Below are positions 7,636 to 18,785 of a stretch of 64,000 bases of DNA, piece by piece. Both the position numbers and the translations under genes were made by a program. The DNA is from Adiantum capillus-veneris (taxonomy: Eukaryota > Streptophyta > Polypodiopsida > Polypodiales > Pteridaceae): NCBI GenBank assembly GCA_014529385.2, contig CM043947.1, positions 126,666,891-126,730,890 of the forward strand, given 5' to 3'. Below the pieces are notes generated by a model that was not told where the DNA came from, did not search any database, and worked only from the letters and a program-made list of their open reading frames with translations. Within the stretch, counting starts at the first letter, position 1. The number at the start of each line of letters is the position of its first letter.

Positions 7636-10600
7636 ATGGATTCCCCCAAGTTATCGGCAACGAAGAGAAAAAGACCAACAATCAAAGATGCTCTTGCAGA
7701 AGCGGAACCCTTTGACATTCCAGCAGAAACCCTCAAGCCAACCAAAACTTGGGTGGAGGAAGCAGTATTGGAGAAAGAGGGAATAAAGATCTACCAGGGG
7801 ACTTTCAGAGATCCTCAAGGGCAAGCGGTGGATATACCGATGATCCCACAAGAATTGGTGGATTATAGCAGGTCAGAGAACATCAGCAGGTAGCTGGAAA
7901 GGGCAGACTTGCACAGATTCTTCACCTCGAGACCATCAGGTATAGATACAAGAAGAGTGTATGAGTTGGCAACCTCCATTCAGAAGGATGGGAAAGCCAC
8001 ATTGACAGCAATAGATGGAGAGAAAGTAGAGGTACAGATCACTCCACAGCTCATTGCAGATGCATTGAAGCTGCACAACAAAGGGAGCTCTGTCAGGGAA
8101 AGAAGGGAGTCTATCGAGGTTTATGGGTCCAAGAAACAGAATGCAACCTATGGAGATATGGCAGACCAAAGAGCGGCAACCCTTTGCCGACTGTACAACC
8201 AGTTTCTCCATATTTGCAGTAAAAGACCGCAAAAGTATACGACACCACCCCATGCCATTGCAACTACCATCACATGGGCATTGAAGAGCAATATGCCAAA
8301 AGAGGTGAATTACGCTCAACACATCCACGAGCAAGTAATTGCCATGCACAACGAGAAGCCAAAGTATATAGGAGGAGCTGAAGTTCTGACAAGAATAGCT
8401 TATAAAGCTATTGGAGCCAGAGATAATTGGCCAAAGGTTCCCTCCCAGAATGAGTGGCTTAGAGAAGCCGATGAGAAGGAAGAACAGCCTGAAGTATCCA
8501 AGAGGGCGTCCACAAGAGCACGCAGGAAACTAGAAATAGTTTCAGAACCTGAAGAGGATGTGGATGAGTCGCTTATGAAGAAATCAAAGAAGAAGGTTGC
8601 TCCCAAGAAAACCAAAAGTCAGAAAGCGACAAGAATGGAAAGACTGGTGGAGCAGTTTAGAGAGGAAAGAGCTCTAAAGGGGGACTTTGAAGAAAAGTGG
8701 GTTCCAGACCCCACTAAAGAAGGAACTAGCTCAGCCAGGCCACATGTTGATCAATATGATCAATATATTAGAGCTTATGAGGAGTCAGAGGCTATACTAG
8801 AGCAGCAACCTGTCGAGCCATACACTGAAGAGGAAGTACAGCTTTTAAAAGCTGAGCTGAAAAAGGACGACAAGGGGAAGAAGAAAGTAGATGAGTCTAC
8901 TGAACCTCAAGAGAAAGACCGGCAAGCAAACAAAGGGAAAGCCAAGATGACTGAGGACAATCAGCCCTCCTTTACTGATGTACCAAGCCCGAAGAAGACG
9001 GAAATCATTGTGGAAGAGACCACAGTAGAGATGGACACGGCTGGTATGGAAAAGGCGGAGGCCGAGACCAAGGAAAAGGAGATAGATCCAATTCAGCAAA
9101 AGAAAAACGATTATGAGGATCTGGTAGCGATAGGGTACACTGAAGAAGAGGCCCTTGAGGCAGTTTATGGGATCCACCTACAAAAACAAGATGATCGGAG
9201 AGGGACAGAGGAAAAAATAAAGAGTACAAAAGAGAGTGAAGAGAAACTAGACGAGCAGAACGTACTAGAAGAGCCGAAGCCAGTGGAGGTGGTGGCAGAA
9301 AAAGCTTTAGAGTTGACAGATGAAGATGGAAAAGACATGCACATGGTGCATGAACTGCTCAGCAAGATCAAAGAAAGATCCAAGGCAAAGGAAGTGGAGA
9401 TTGAGACATCCAAACAAAGGGAAGCCGAGTTGCAGAGGAAATTAGAGGATGCTATGACTGAATCTGAAAGTCATAAAGCATCACTCTACGACGCGGAAAA
9501 CGAGAGAGACGGCTTGATACTCCAGCTAGCCGAGGCTTTAAGAGAAGTAACAAGTGCGCAAGAAGCAAGGGAGCGGATGGAAGAAGACTTGGAGACGGCT
9601 AAAGATGAGCTCATTGAGCTAAGGGAAAGAGTCGAACTCCAAGAAAGAACAATCACTAGACTCAGAACTACCCCTAGAGCTAGCAAAGCAGGAACCGAGC
9701 AAGAGAGAGCTCTTGTACCAGCTCTGGAAGACCAGGTCCGAAGCTTACAAAGAGAGCTAAGATTAGAGCAAGTGCAAAGGTTGCACATTGCGGAGGGATC
9801 ATTGGCAGCAGAGGAGAGGCTCACTTTAGAAAATCAAACACTAAGAACAGAGAATGAGACCCTCCGCAAACAGCTCCAAGATCTACAAGAGCAACAAAGA
9901 AGAGAGACAGAGACACCACAAGAAGAATCAGGTGGAGCAGCTATAGAGCTACCAGAAATTGGAGAGGCAACCACAATTGAAGATCCAGCCCCAGTTCAAG
10001 AGGTGGCCTCAACTTCAGGAATCTCTGAAGAAGAAGAACAAAGGCTCCATGACCAAATAGAAAAGTCAGCAGAGGAGAGTGCCAAGGCGGAAATGGAATG
10101 GGAGAGGAGACTCCTAATCTCCATTAGACTTCAGGGACTAGACACAAAAGTGCTCCATGAAGAGTGGATGCAACCCAGCCTGCCTTTCCCTTTGATGAAG
10201 TTTGAAGTGATAAAAAAGAAAAAGAGAATAGAGGAGGAGCAGTATGTCGCTCTTTACGAAGGCGACATCACAAAAGAGGAACAATCAAAGAAGATTGTAG
10301 ATTCGCAGCCTAGATGGAAGAAAGGTTGGCTGAACAAATACCCAGCCTACCTCATCTACTTGGTGGAGGCACCAAAGGAGATTCGGGAGAATGCAACCTT
10401 CTGCCCGGTGCCAAGAGTCAGAAGCTGGAAAGACCATGGCAGGATTGCAGAAAAGAAGCCATATTGGCTTAATTACCCTAGGATGCCAGGACCAAAGGCA
10501 GGAGAGAGAATAGGTAAAGCCTACATGGTGAAAACCCTAACGGGCACCATCAAGCTCTTTACTGGCTCTCCTGACCTTTCATGTCATATGCTCAAGAAAA

Positions 10601-10911
10601 TTTGCAAGACTCTCTTAGCTTGCATTGAAGTGTTCGCGCCAGATAAAGCCACGACCTCGAGTCTACTATCGACGGCCGACACAATGACTGATATGATGTA
10701 TGATCTTTCATTGCAGCCTTCTCCAAAAGTGTTGCACCTCCTATACCAAAGGATTATATTTTTGCCTAGCTTCCACATGCAAACATTCGAAGAAGCTTTC
10801 TACACCGGCTTTTTCACCCACGAAAGCAAAATATTCGGCCCAACCTTGACCATCGGCAACCTACGATACGAATCACATTTGCAGATGCTCAAGACGACAG
10901 GACTTTATTGA
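7636..10911 (+). CDS. ~1,090-codon extra ORF of the element, coiled-coil, one internal TAG
   Basis: ATG at 7636; the frame is open to 10911 except for one TAG at 7891-7893 (context AGG TAG CTG), plausibly CAG mutated to TAG. Residues about 90-290 form a globular N-terminal domain with the sense of plant gag-like or Transposase_32/plant-mobile-domain modules (RFFTSRPSGID, ITPQLIADALKL); this is a weak resemblance. Residues about 300-700 are extremely Glu/Lys-rich with long heptad-like stretches (REAELQRKLEDA, LRTENETLRKQLQDL), a predicted coiled coil. Residues about 790-1090 are again globular (RWKKGWLNKYPAYLIYLVEAP). No zinc knuckle, signal peptide or membrane segment is visible. Its position between pol and the 3' LTR matches extra 3' ORFs (env-like or gag-like) of some OTA elements. 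Function unknown. Confidence 0.65.
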
Positions 10912-10948
10912 CCAATCATAAAAGTCATGTCAGGGACGACATGAACGC

Positions 10949-10960
10949 GGAGGGGGGGAG
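10949..10960 (+). other. polypurine tract before the 3' LTR
   Basis: An A/G tract with seven consecutive G ends directly at TGTTGAG, the inferred LTR start, 38 bp after the large ORF. It would prime plus-strand DNA synthesis. Confidence 0.75.
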
Positions 10961-11247
10961 TGTTGAGCCATCAGAGGATCACACCCACATTTTTGCTCAC
11001 ACTCATCATTTTGTAACCATTGATTGTAATAAATGTCTTTCCGACATTGATTTTGAATTGAGCCATTCATTAAGTAACGGGACTCAATTGAGTTTCCAGC
11101 TTGTAATTCCGAAGTAATTTCACTTGCTGATGTAATTAGTTAGAGATGTTCTCACCTCCAAGGCTGAGGTATATAAGCCAAAGTTTTTGTAACCTAGGAG
11201 ATTCAGTTTTATTAATCAAAGTGAGTTTTTGAGCGCCGTGACTGTGT

Positions 11248-11288
<41 letters not shown>

Positions 11289-11912
11289 TTATCTACTTGC
11301 TACGCGAGCTATGGTGCCGCCATTGGAGAAGCGACACCGCCATTGTGTTAGCAACGGCGAGAGCTACGCACTGATACCAAGAGTGCGCGCTATCGGCTTC
11401 TATGTGTGGTAAGTTCCTACGAGCTTCGGTGTGAGTTTTCTTCCAACTCGTGTGTTGGAATAGAGCGTGCAGCATATCTATAGAACCACAACGAGTAGAG
11501 CTACACATTAGTACCATCGGGGTCAAGTTTCGATCACCTGTATTTTTCGGCCTGTCTTCATACGCATTTACCGCACGGAGTGGTTATAGGTTGATTTTGC
11601 AGTTCAATTCTTTAGGGTGTTGTTCTTACCTAGTGTATAGACTTCCCCTTGAGTTTGAGATCGATTCAATGATTCTAGATCCTGTTTCGTATAGCATTCG
11701 TTCGTAGTACGGATTTCAGTCACTTGCGTATTCTAGAACTTAGATTTGATTTCCTTAGTAGTGATTGTCATTAGAAGGTCGAGTAGGTGATTTGACACCC
11801 ACCTAGTTGTTTCCATGCGCCTGCGGGTCAAGCTTCGTCCTCGTCTGACGAATTCTGTTGTTAGTTGAGTTCTCGCTATTTAGCTTCTGCTAGCGGCGTA
11901 ACCACCTTAACA
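10961..11912 (+). repeat. 3' LTR of the OTA-like element (partner outside the window)
   Basis: Starts TGTTGAG after the polypurine tract and ends CTTAACA, a plausible short terminal inverted repeat. It contains a TATA-like GTATATAAG at about 11169 and a (GA)n tract at 11250-11286. The 3' boundary is inferred only from the terminal inverted repeat; no second copy is present here. Confidence 0.55.
11250..11286 (+). repeat. (GA)n microsatellite in the LTR
   Basis: About 18 uninterrupted GA dinucleotides lie about 80 bp downstream of the TATA-like box, probably in the transcribed leader of the LTR. Confidence 0.95.
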
Positions 11913-12313
11913 AGCATCGAATGGTTGCAAGCACAAATTCCCGCCAGTAAAGATGAGGCGATGGAGGGCGCAGATCTGCTGCCCTCCGACCCACGACCTT
12001 GACGGTGGGTTAAGAAAATTAAAGGGAGCGAGGGAATTATCTTGTAATGCTCTCATATCCTTGTTTGTTGTGTAGAATTTCCAAGTGCAATATAGAGAAG
12101 TCAAGACTAACCTCCCTGTCGGAGAACGACTCTTTTGACCCTGCAGTCTGGACAGGAGAGATCATCTCAAAAGGGAGTATATTTAGACACCTGGGAGCCC
12201 CCGTAGGGGTGGACGTAACCCACAGTCAAAGATTTCAATGGGTCCTTGAGAAAATAAGCTCAAAAATGAGAAGATGGGAGTTTGTTCTCCTCCCCTTCTA
12301 AAGCCGGATTAGA

Positions 12314-12769
12314 GTGATTAATGCTTTTATGATCCCGTATATTGCTTTCCTCAGCCCCGTGCTCAAGATGGCTAAATGTAACTGGAAGGAATTCTTAAAA
12401 CCAGTGAAAAGGTTTCTTTGGAAGAACAACACGAAAACATCTCGGCCATGGCAGTGGGCTAGATGGGAGGTAGTTGCTCGCGCAGTAGACCAAGGAGGGC
12501 TCGGCATTACTAACCCTGTATCCCATGTTGAGGCCCTTTGTGCCAAATTTATGGTCTCATTGGTTGAACAGGACCAAGCTTGGGCTATCATGACCAAGGA
12601 AATGCTTGATGCAGGAAAACTGGGTTTGAAAGGGGGAAGGTGGAAGGGGTTTGTGATGCACGACAAACTTCTCGCCCCGAAGTGGTCTTATCTTAGATCT
12701 CGTGGACTCTCAGGGGAGCTGATGAGGAAGTGCAAAAGTGCAGCGGCGGTTTTGGAATGTGGGAAGTAA
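12314..12769 (+). pseudogene. LINE ORF2 fragment, region after the RT core
   Basis: 151 open codons including WKEFLKPVKRFLWK and DQGGLGITNPVSHVEALCAK, blocks that follow the RT domain in plant LINEs. It begins after a stop at the end of the thumb fragment (12047-12301, which ends SSKMRRWEFVLLPF); the two pieces read as one protein with a shift between them. Dead copy. Confidence 0.75.
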
Positions 12770-12822
12770 CCAGATACTTTAAGAACTCCATTTTGCACTA
12801 GTCTCCTTGGCTCTCTAACATA

Positions 12823-13681
12823 TTGGGGCCGCCGCAAAGCCCCTATTGGATAGAAATGGCCAGGAATGTGAATAATAAGGGGCTCACTCGACTAGAGCAA
12901 TTCTGGGATGGCAATATGAAGTGCTGGAAAACTGCTAACTCTATAGCCATCCAATTTCAACTAAATGGCTTTGAGATCTTACTAGTCCACAGGGTGATGA
13001 AAGAGCTTGATAAGGTGGTGATGCCAATTTGTGAATCCAACTTTGAATGGGACGCTTGGAGATGGCCCGGGAGTAGCCTCTTTCGGAAACCACACTCTAA
13101 AGGCATTTACCATGCATTAATGCACGAGGCTAATTGGTGTAGCCCCCTCAACAAGTTATGGAAGAGCAATGGACGGAAAAGCGGTGGGAGGAAGTCATGG
13201 AGAACATATGGAAGCCAAGGTGGCCTCAGTATATGAAGATATTTTTGTGGAAAGTGATGTGGGGTGCTCTGCCCACGGAGTAAAGGTACAAGAAAGAGGC
13301 ATCGGGTCCGATTGTTGCTCAGGGTGCAGAATGGCTAGTGAAGACCTAGCCCACCTTTTCATGGGATGCCAGGCAATCAGGGACATGGCTGGGAAATTAT
13401 GCGAGTGGATTTAAAGAACTGGGCAAATTAAGTTCTTCAAGAATGATCTGTTTTTTGGTGATAATAGGTTGGGAAGTCCTGCTCTTCTGGTCTGCACTCA
13501 AATAATCAGGTACTACTTCTTGCACCATATTTGGCAAGCAAGGAACAGCCGCGTTTTTGAGGGGGATATGGTTGTGGCAAGCTTTTGTGAAATCATACAG
13601 GAGAGCAGAGTGACGATTCACATGATCAGAGGCAAACAAGCCTCAGAGGATTGGTTTAGAACAATACATAACATCTTGTAA
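12823..13681 (+). pseudogene. LINE ORF2 C-terminal fragments (zf-RVT and tail)
   Basis: Three overlapping broken ORFs (12823-13236, 13169-13414, 13469-13681) give the distal part of LINE ORF2: a region with cysteine/histidine spacing of the reverse-transcriptase zinc-binding domain and a C-terminal block with IWQARNSRVFEGD. Frame changes at about 13200 and 13410 show inactivation. Confidence 0.65.
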
Positions 13682-13803
13682 TAGGGAAAGCCTAGGAGTG
13701 GTAGTGGCTTTTCTGCCAAGCAGATAACGTGCAATCATGGGACCCTCGAGGCTCGGTCTAAGCTCGAGAGTGTTGTATATTGCTGTTGTTCTTAATACTA
13801 TCC

Positions 13804-13817
13804 ACTCACAATTGTGA
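13804..13817. other. perfect 14-bp palindrome at the LINE 3' end
   Basis: CTCACAATTGTGAG, six bases before the poly-A run. It could form a terminal RNA hairpin of the kind LINE reverse transcriptases use for template recognition; that role is inference. Confidence 0.5.
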
Positions 13818-15409
13818 GTTTTGAAAAAAAAAAATCCCAGCTGAAAATGAGAGGAAAAAACCTTGGTTGTAACATCATTTGACCTTGATTATCAAGGTCA
13901 AAGAAGTGGGCATTTAGATAATACTAAGAAAAATAAACAGATTAAGCGGACCTTGGTTGTCAAGGTCAAAGAAGTGAGCATTTAAAAAATAGCGATAATA
14001 AATTTTGATTATCTGCCTACTTTGCCCTAAGGAAATCAGGGCTCACTTAAAAGTCTACCAATCTTGAGGTAACAACTAGTCTTGCTTCGTGGGCCTTTCT
14101 ATATAACATCTATAGAATATAACCTGACATATGTAAATTGACATTTAGCATCTAGAACTGAAGGGAATAAGAGAATGACTAATTCTCATGGATAGCTTGT
14201 CTATAATTATAATGTCTGCCTCTCTTACGTCCAAATATCGCTCATTGGTCTTATGAATAGAGAGGGGATACTGTTGATTCGTGGTTACTATCTTTGATTG
14301 GTAATAGACTATAGATTCAATGTTGCTAAGTCTCGTTGTTGTCGCTAAGATGGAAAAGCGCCCAGCAGTAGTACAAAAGCGAGGGCAACAAGAGTGTCTA
14401 TTTCATTTTTCTGATGACCTCGAAAATCACTATATATGTGAGGTATGCCACTCTGCAGGAGGGACATATTTTTAGATTGTGAGCAAAGATATCACATTGC
14501 ATGCTCCAATCTTTATACAATGCAATAATTTCAAACCATGACCTAGCATATGGACAATAAGCTAGCTTCAAGTTGGTTGCAGTTTTCTCCCTAGCTTATT
14601 AACGATTAGATTGTAATCTTCTAGGTCTTGAAAACTTCAAACTTATACCTAGTACGGGAGAAACAAGGACATGTATAATACGGAATCAATTATTTAGAGC
14701 TAAAGTAATAATGCACAAGGTGAATTCATTATTGTGATACACCACATGCATTCTACTTGTGTATTCACTATTGTAATACATCACATGCATTGGCTAGCAA
14801 CCGTATGCCAAGAGTAGAGTGTGTAAGCAACATGTGGAAATGTTGATTGACATCGAGTGTATAGTTTTGAAATGAGATCCAAATAAATTGAAGAAAATGA
14901 GGTAATGCAGAAAATTCTAAAACAAGCAAATAGATAAATCATGAACGAAATGCAACAATAGATGAGGTGCTTTACTGACCTTCAATGTTGTACTGATGCT
15001 TTTCGATTGTCCAATCAACAGGCCGCTATTTGAGTCAAGCTAAAAAAAGCAATGTGAATAGTTAAACATATCATCGTGCAATGAAACGTCACAGATTGAA
15101 AGTGCAAAGTATACAGTGCACGTCATACATAGGTGCCATACAAAAGTATGGTGGAGAGCTGGCACTGTGGTCTCTCCAAAAAATTATAAGAAACGGAAGT
15201 CGTGCCCTGCCCCGTAGCGTTTATGTGTTGCACCAAGCAAACGCATGCGCATGGAAATTGGATGCAAATAACGGACCTTACAGTGTTGTCGAGTTGGAGT
15301 TGCGCTTGTGTAATTGGAACGTACAGTGTTGTGAATATATGTCCTCCCTGCCATACACAAAACACTCAGATGTAACTTTATGTTCTATGTCCTTTGATCA
15401 ATATTACTA

Positions 15410-15411
<2 letters not shown>

Positions 15412-15486
<75 letters not shown>
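15412..15486 (+). repeat. (GT)n microsatellite
   Basis: About 37 uninterrupted GT dinucleotides. Confidence 0.97.
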
Positions 15487-15487
<1 letters not shown>

Positions 15488-16926
15488 GTAAGCTGCTTCG
15501 GTCATCAATTATGTCTTCTTGCCTCCTTGCTGGCTAACCCGAGGTATGTATCCTGCTTCCTAACTACGCATGATAATGGGCATCTTGAGGTTGGCATCCC
15601 CATAGCGGAAGGCACTATATTCAATCCGCTCGTCAATAATCAAAATACGCATCTGGTGAACTACTATCACATGATGCTCATGGGCATTAGTATGGGTGGC
15701 GTTCCACTCGATATCATTCACCAATGCCTTTTCCCTCGACATTGAGTTGTCTGCCACTAATCCCATCGCACTCTCTGCTAAAAGTGCAAGCAACTAACCA
15801 TCATAAGCTTCGGTGTGTCGATCGATCTTGCCAAGCTTTTCTGCCTCATGTTCACTTCGACGATTACTCTTTCTATTTCTTTGGCCTCTCTTCCGTCTAC
15901 ATCACCAACAACCTGATAGCATCAAAAGGAAAATGTGTTCAACGGGTCTGCTAAGGCAATGAGTTTTGGTGATTCAACTCTAGATTAGGCCAATTGATCA
16001 TCGATTGAAATCTGATATCGTTTGTTTCAGTATCACTAGAACAGACCAGTGCCATGGATTGATTGCACAAAATATTAATCTTTGAGAGTGCTCATCATGT
16101 CCAGCTTGTACTACCATACTCAGCTCGTTCCTGCAGGCGCAACTCGCTCCAACTATAGCTCATGCAGATTCAACAACCCTGTGCCCTTGGCCATCCTTCA
16201 ATGTTCATGGAAATAATATTTTGCAGCAAGTCCCCATGCGTAATTCTAAAGATTCACACCAATTCTTTTCCGCGATGTTTGTCCGTGCATCAGCAAGCCG
16301 GGCAGAACCGGAAAGGAGTACTAGAGACCTTTCAAACGTGGTTATATTTTCAGACCATCAAGATGGAGGGTACTTCGGATGCTTGCAACGTTTTTTTTTG
16401 CAATGCTTGCTCTGAAGGAGGTGGCCATGGCGCTGATGCAATGGATGTAGAACTGCCCTACGTCGAAGCCCGTGAGCAGCATCGAGATGCAAATGCTGGG
16501 GCCACCGAAAGTTGGCTCGGCCTTATGAAGCGCCCATGGCTTGCAGGCAAAGAAGGAGGAGGTTTTATCGGGAGATGACAGTCGATTGAGGTCCAAGCTA
16601 ATGGCCTAGATCAAGCCAAGCGGCCAACTGTGGGCTGAACTGCCTCATCGTCGTTAGTCCTGAATCGCGACTTCAGAATCAGAATGATGCAACACAAGTA
16701 ATAATAATAAAAAGGCAGTGCTTTCTTTGTAGGCTCCTGGCCATGCGATTAGAGTTGTGGGCAACGGCTTCGATCATGCCAAGTGTCCACTTGTGGGCTC
16801 AAAGATCCAGAAAAGGACCTTTGGCTCACCAAGTAAAGAAAAACTGAAGTTTTGGCCAATATCTACACCAAAAATTGTGCTTTTTTGTCGTTTTAATAAA
16901 GGCAAGCCGAGAGCACCTCTCCGATT

Positions 16927-16929
<3 letters not shown>

Positions 16930-16982
<53 letters not shown>
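16930..16982 (+). repeat. (GA)n microsatellite
   Basis: About 26 uninterrupted GA dinucleotides. Confidence 0.97.
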
Positions 16983-16984
<2 letters not shown>

Positions 16985-18477
16985 CAAAGACTTCAAAGAA
17001 AATAGAGGGGTGACAAGTGAGCAAAGAAATCCTAATATAATTTTAAATAAATATAGCACTCATGACAAGATAATATGCATTTAAAGTAAGGTGGTACATT
17101 GAAAAACAAGGCCAATTTCTTGCAGTTGGTAGCGATCATGGTCAAGAGTACCCAACACACATTTTAAGGGTGGAAAAGATGTCTTTCAACCAGTGTTCGG
17201 GAAAAATCATTTTCACAAACATACAAAAATCCCACCAAGACAAATCTGAACCGGAAAATTTATAATACTAGCCAATATTTTTTGCAAAATTACACTATTT
17301 TTCATGTATTTTAAGCAAAATTTTCTCCTTCTTGCCCTCTTCTCAACCAACTACTTTGATTTTGCAACCAACTCAAGGCTAAACTGAGGCACACTTTTCC
17401 CGAACACTCTTTCAGCACACATAAGGTAGACATTTGAATTGTAGAGTATGTTAGCGTACAAATATACAAAGTAAGTTGTAATGAGCTATCTTGGACTATG
17501 AAAGCAAAACAAGGTCTTAGCTAATCGGGCAAGGTGGAGAGGAGTTCCAAGGCCTTGTGGCAAGGACAATAAATCTAAGAGGGTGTGAGGCTATGAGGAG
17601 AAGAAGTTTCCTCAGTTCTACGCGTGTTCCGAAAGAACATTTTGCCAAACAAAAAGAAAAAATTGGGCTTTTGAAATTTACCGATTTTTCTCCAAAGTTT
17701 TGCAAGTTTTTTTGAAAATTATAACTAAACTAGAGAAAATTTTACAAATTTTTTCAAATTGTAAATTTTTATATTACAAGTAAAAACCAAAACCTAGCAG
17801 GTGCATTGTAACTGTTTACAGGTTTTCTGTGAACATTGGTTCTACGTTGTCAATAGTTTTAAATAGAAATTTAACCAAAGTAAAATAAAAGTTGATGTGG
17901 TTTGACTAACTAGATGGTCTTCTTAAAGATCCTTTTTAAGATTGCATTTGCATCCGATACAAAATTTGTGGTTTGAGTACCGATTGAGGAACTTGATGTC
18001 GATAGTTCAAGAGTTATTAGCTAGACTTTATGTAGCAACAAAGAGCATTAAGTAAGTAACAAGGTTCTAGTCAAAAGTGACTCGTACATGGCTGCTTGGT
18101 TAGTGACAATAGATATTCATGTAGGAGGCTCCAATTTTTGCCACCCACCTGATGGGCAAAACTTAGTAGGCCACCCATGAGAGTTGGTCTCTCGTAATGG
18201 ACCTTGACTAGACAATGTTACAAGAGTGTTTTCAGAACCTGAGACAATCGGTTAGGTGAAATACTTTTGTGCGGACATTAAATTTCAAGGTGACTTAATG
18301 TGATTGATCACCACATGAAGTGAGATATCTAAAGCAAATTTGGTGTAACGGTAGGTAGCTAGGGACAATATGTGTGCACAGGGAAACAATTTAGATATTT
18401 TGATTCTATCAAAATACAAGACTTGGTCTCAAGTTTTGGGTAATTTGATGCTACAAACTTTGTATGTAAACATTGTA

Positions 18478-18497
18478 CATGTAGAATATTCTACATG
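18478..18497. other. 20-bp perfect palindrome
   Basis: CATGTAGAAT followed by its reverse complement, with a third partial arm (GCATGTAGAATAT) a few bases downstream. No associated element is identified. Confidence 0.6.
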
Positions 18498-18780
18498 CAT
18501 ATAGCATGTAGAATATGTCGTGTGGTAATAGTAAAAGGAAAATGTACTCTTAATATCTGATTGGATATCCAAGCTTAATTCTAAGTCAAGTAGACTTATG
18601 ATATAACTGAGATAGTTTATACAATTTCAATAATATTACAAAGCATATCAGATGCTTGAAAGTTGTGGTTTCTTTCTCGAAAGTTCCACAATCGTTAACT
18701 CAAGTAGGAGTCGCGTGCAAGATATCTTCAATTGAAATTTATACATAGTGACGAATGAGCAATTTCATATTGACTCATTG

Positions 18781-18785
18781 CACTA
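18781..18785. other. target-site duplication, left copy
   Basis: CACTA directly before the left LTR; an identical CACTA follows the right LTR at 27678-27682. Five bases is typical of Ty3/gypsy integration. Confidence 0.9.

Larger units (their letters stand above)
1..11912 (+). mobile_element. 3' part of an OTA-like Ty3/gypsy retrotransposon with an extra 3' ORF
   Basis: The order seen is: linker, RT, RNase H, duplicated zinc-binding module, integrase, protease-like domain, basic tail, purine tract, repeat spacer, large coiled-coil ORF, purine tract, LTR. The RT neighbourhood (VFAWSYKDL before RT; FLDGFSGYNQ; IYMDDL) resembles the non-chromoviral Ogre/Tat/Athila group, and no chromodomain is visible. 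The 5' LTR and canonical gag lie outside the window or are absent. That positions 1-4850 and 7636-11912 belong to one element is an inference from shared strand, two near-identical purine tracts and lack of an LTR between them; two abutting elements remain possible. Confidence 0.6.
12047..13834 (+). mobile_element. 5'-truncated LINE (L1-type) fragment with poly-A tail
   Basis: Broken reading frames encode the C-terminal part of a plant non-LTR reverse transcriptase. Seen in order: FRHLGAPVGVDVTHSQRF (thumb region), GGLGITNPVSHVEALCAKF (typical LINE block after RT), a zf-RVT-like cysteine region at about 13240-13400, and a tail with HHIWQARNSRVF. Stops and frameshifts occur at about 12300, 12768 and 13236. 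The 3' end is marked by an A run at 13824-13834. The catalytic RT core and the endonuclease are missing, as expected for 5' truncation during target-primed reverse transcription. The 5' junction is not exactly defined. Confidence 0.8.
13835..18780. other. intergenic DNA, no supported gene
   Basis: No ORF here has recognisable domains. It holds two similar short hairpins at 13881-13899 and 13949-13967 (GACCTTG...CAAGGTC, each followed by the same ~16 bp), a (GT)n tract, a (GA)n tract, a diverged ~27-bp repeat pair near 16609 and 16772, and a 20-bp palindrome at 18478-18497. The ORFs at 15081-15491 and 15413-15745 are products of the dinucleotide tract. Confidence 0.6.

Noticed and set aside
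7891-7893. Programmed stop-codon readthrough of TAG in the large 3' ORF
   Set aside because: The context AGG TAG CTG does not match known efficient readthrough contexts, and CAG to TAG mutation is simpler; left as a mutation unless other copies keep the TAG.
15081-15745. ORFs containing runs of VCVCVC
   Set aside because: Produced by the (GT)n microsatellite; no coding signature on either side.
16162-16620. Two overlapping ORFs with ordinary amino-acid composition (138 and 84 codons)
   Set aside because: No domain, no splice-supported extension and opposite-strand overlap; insufficient to call a gene.
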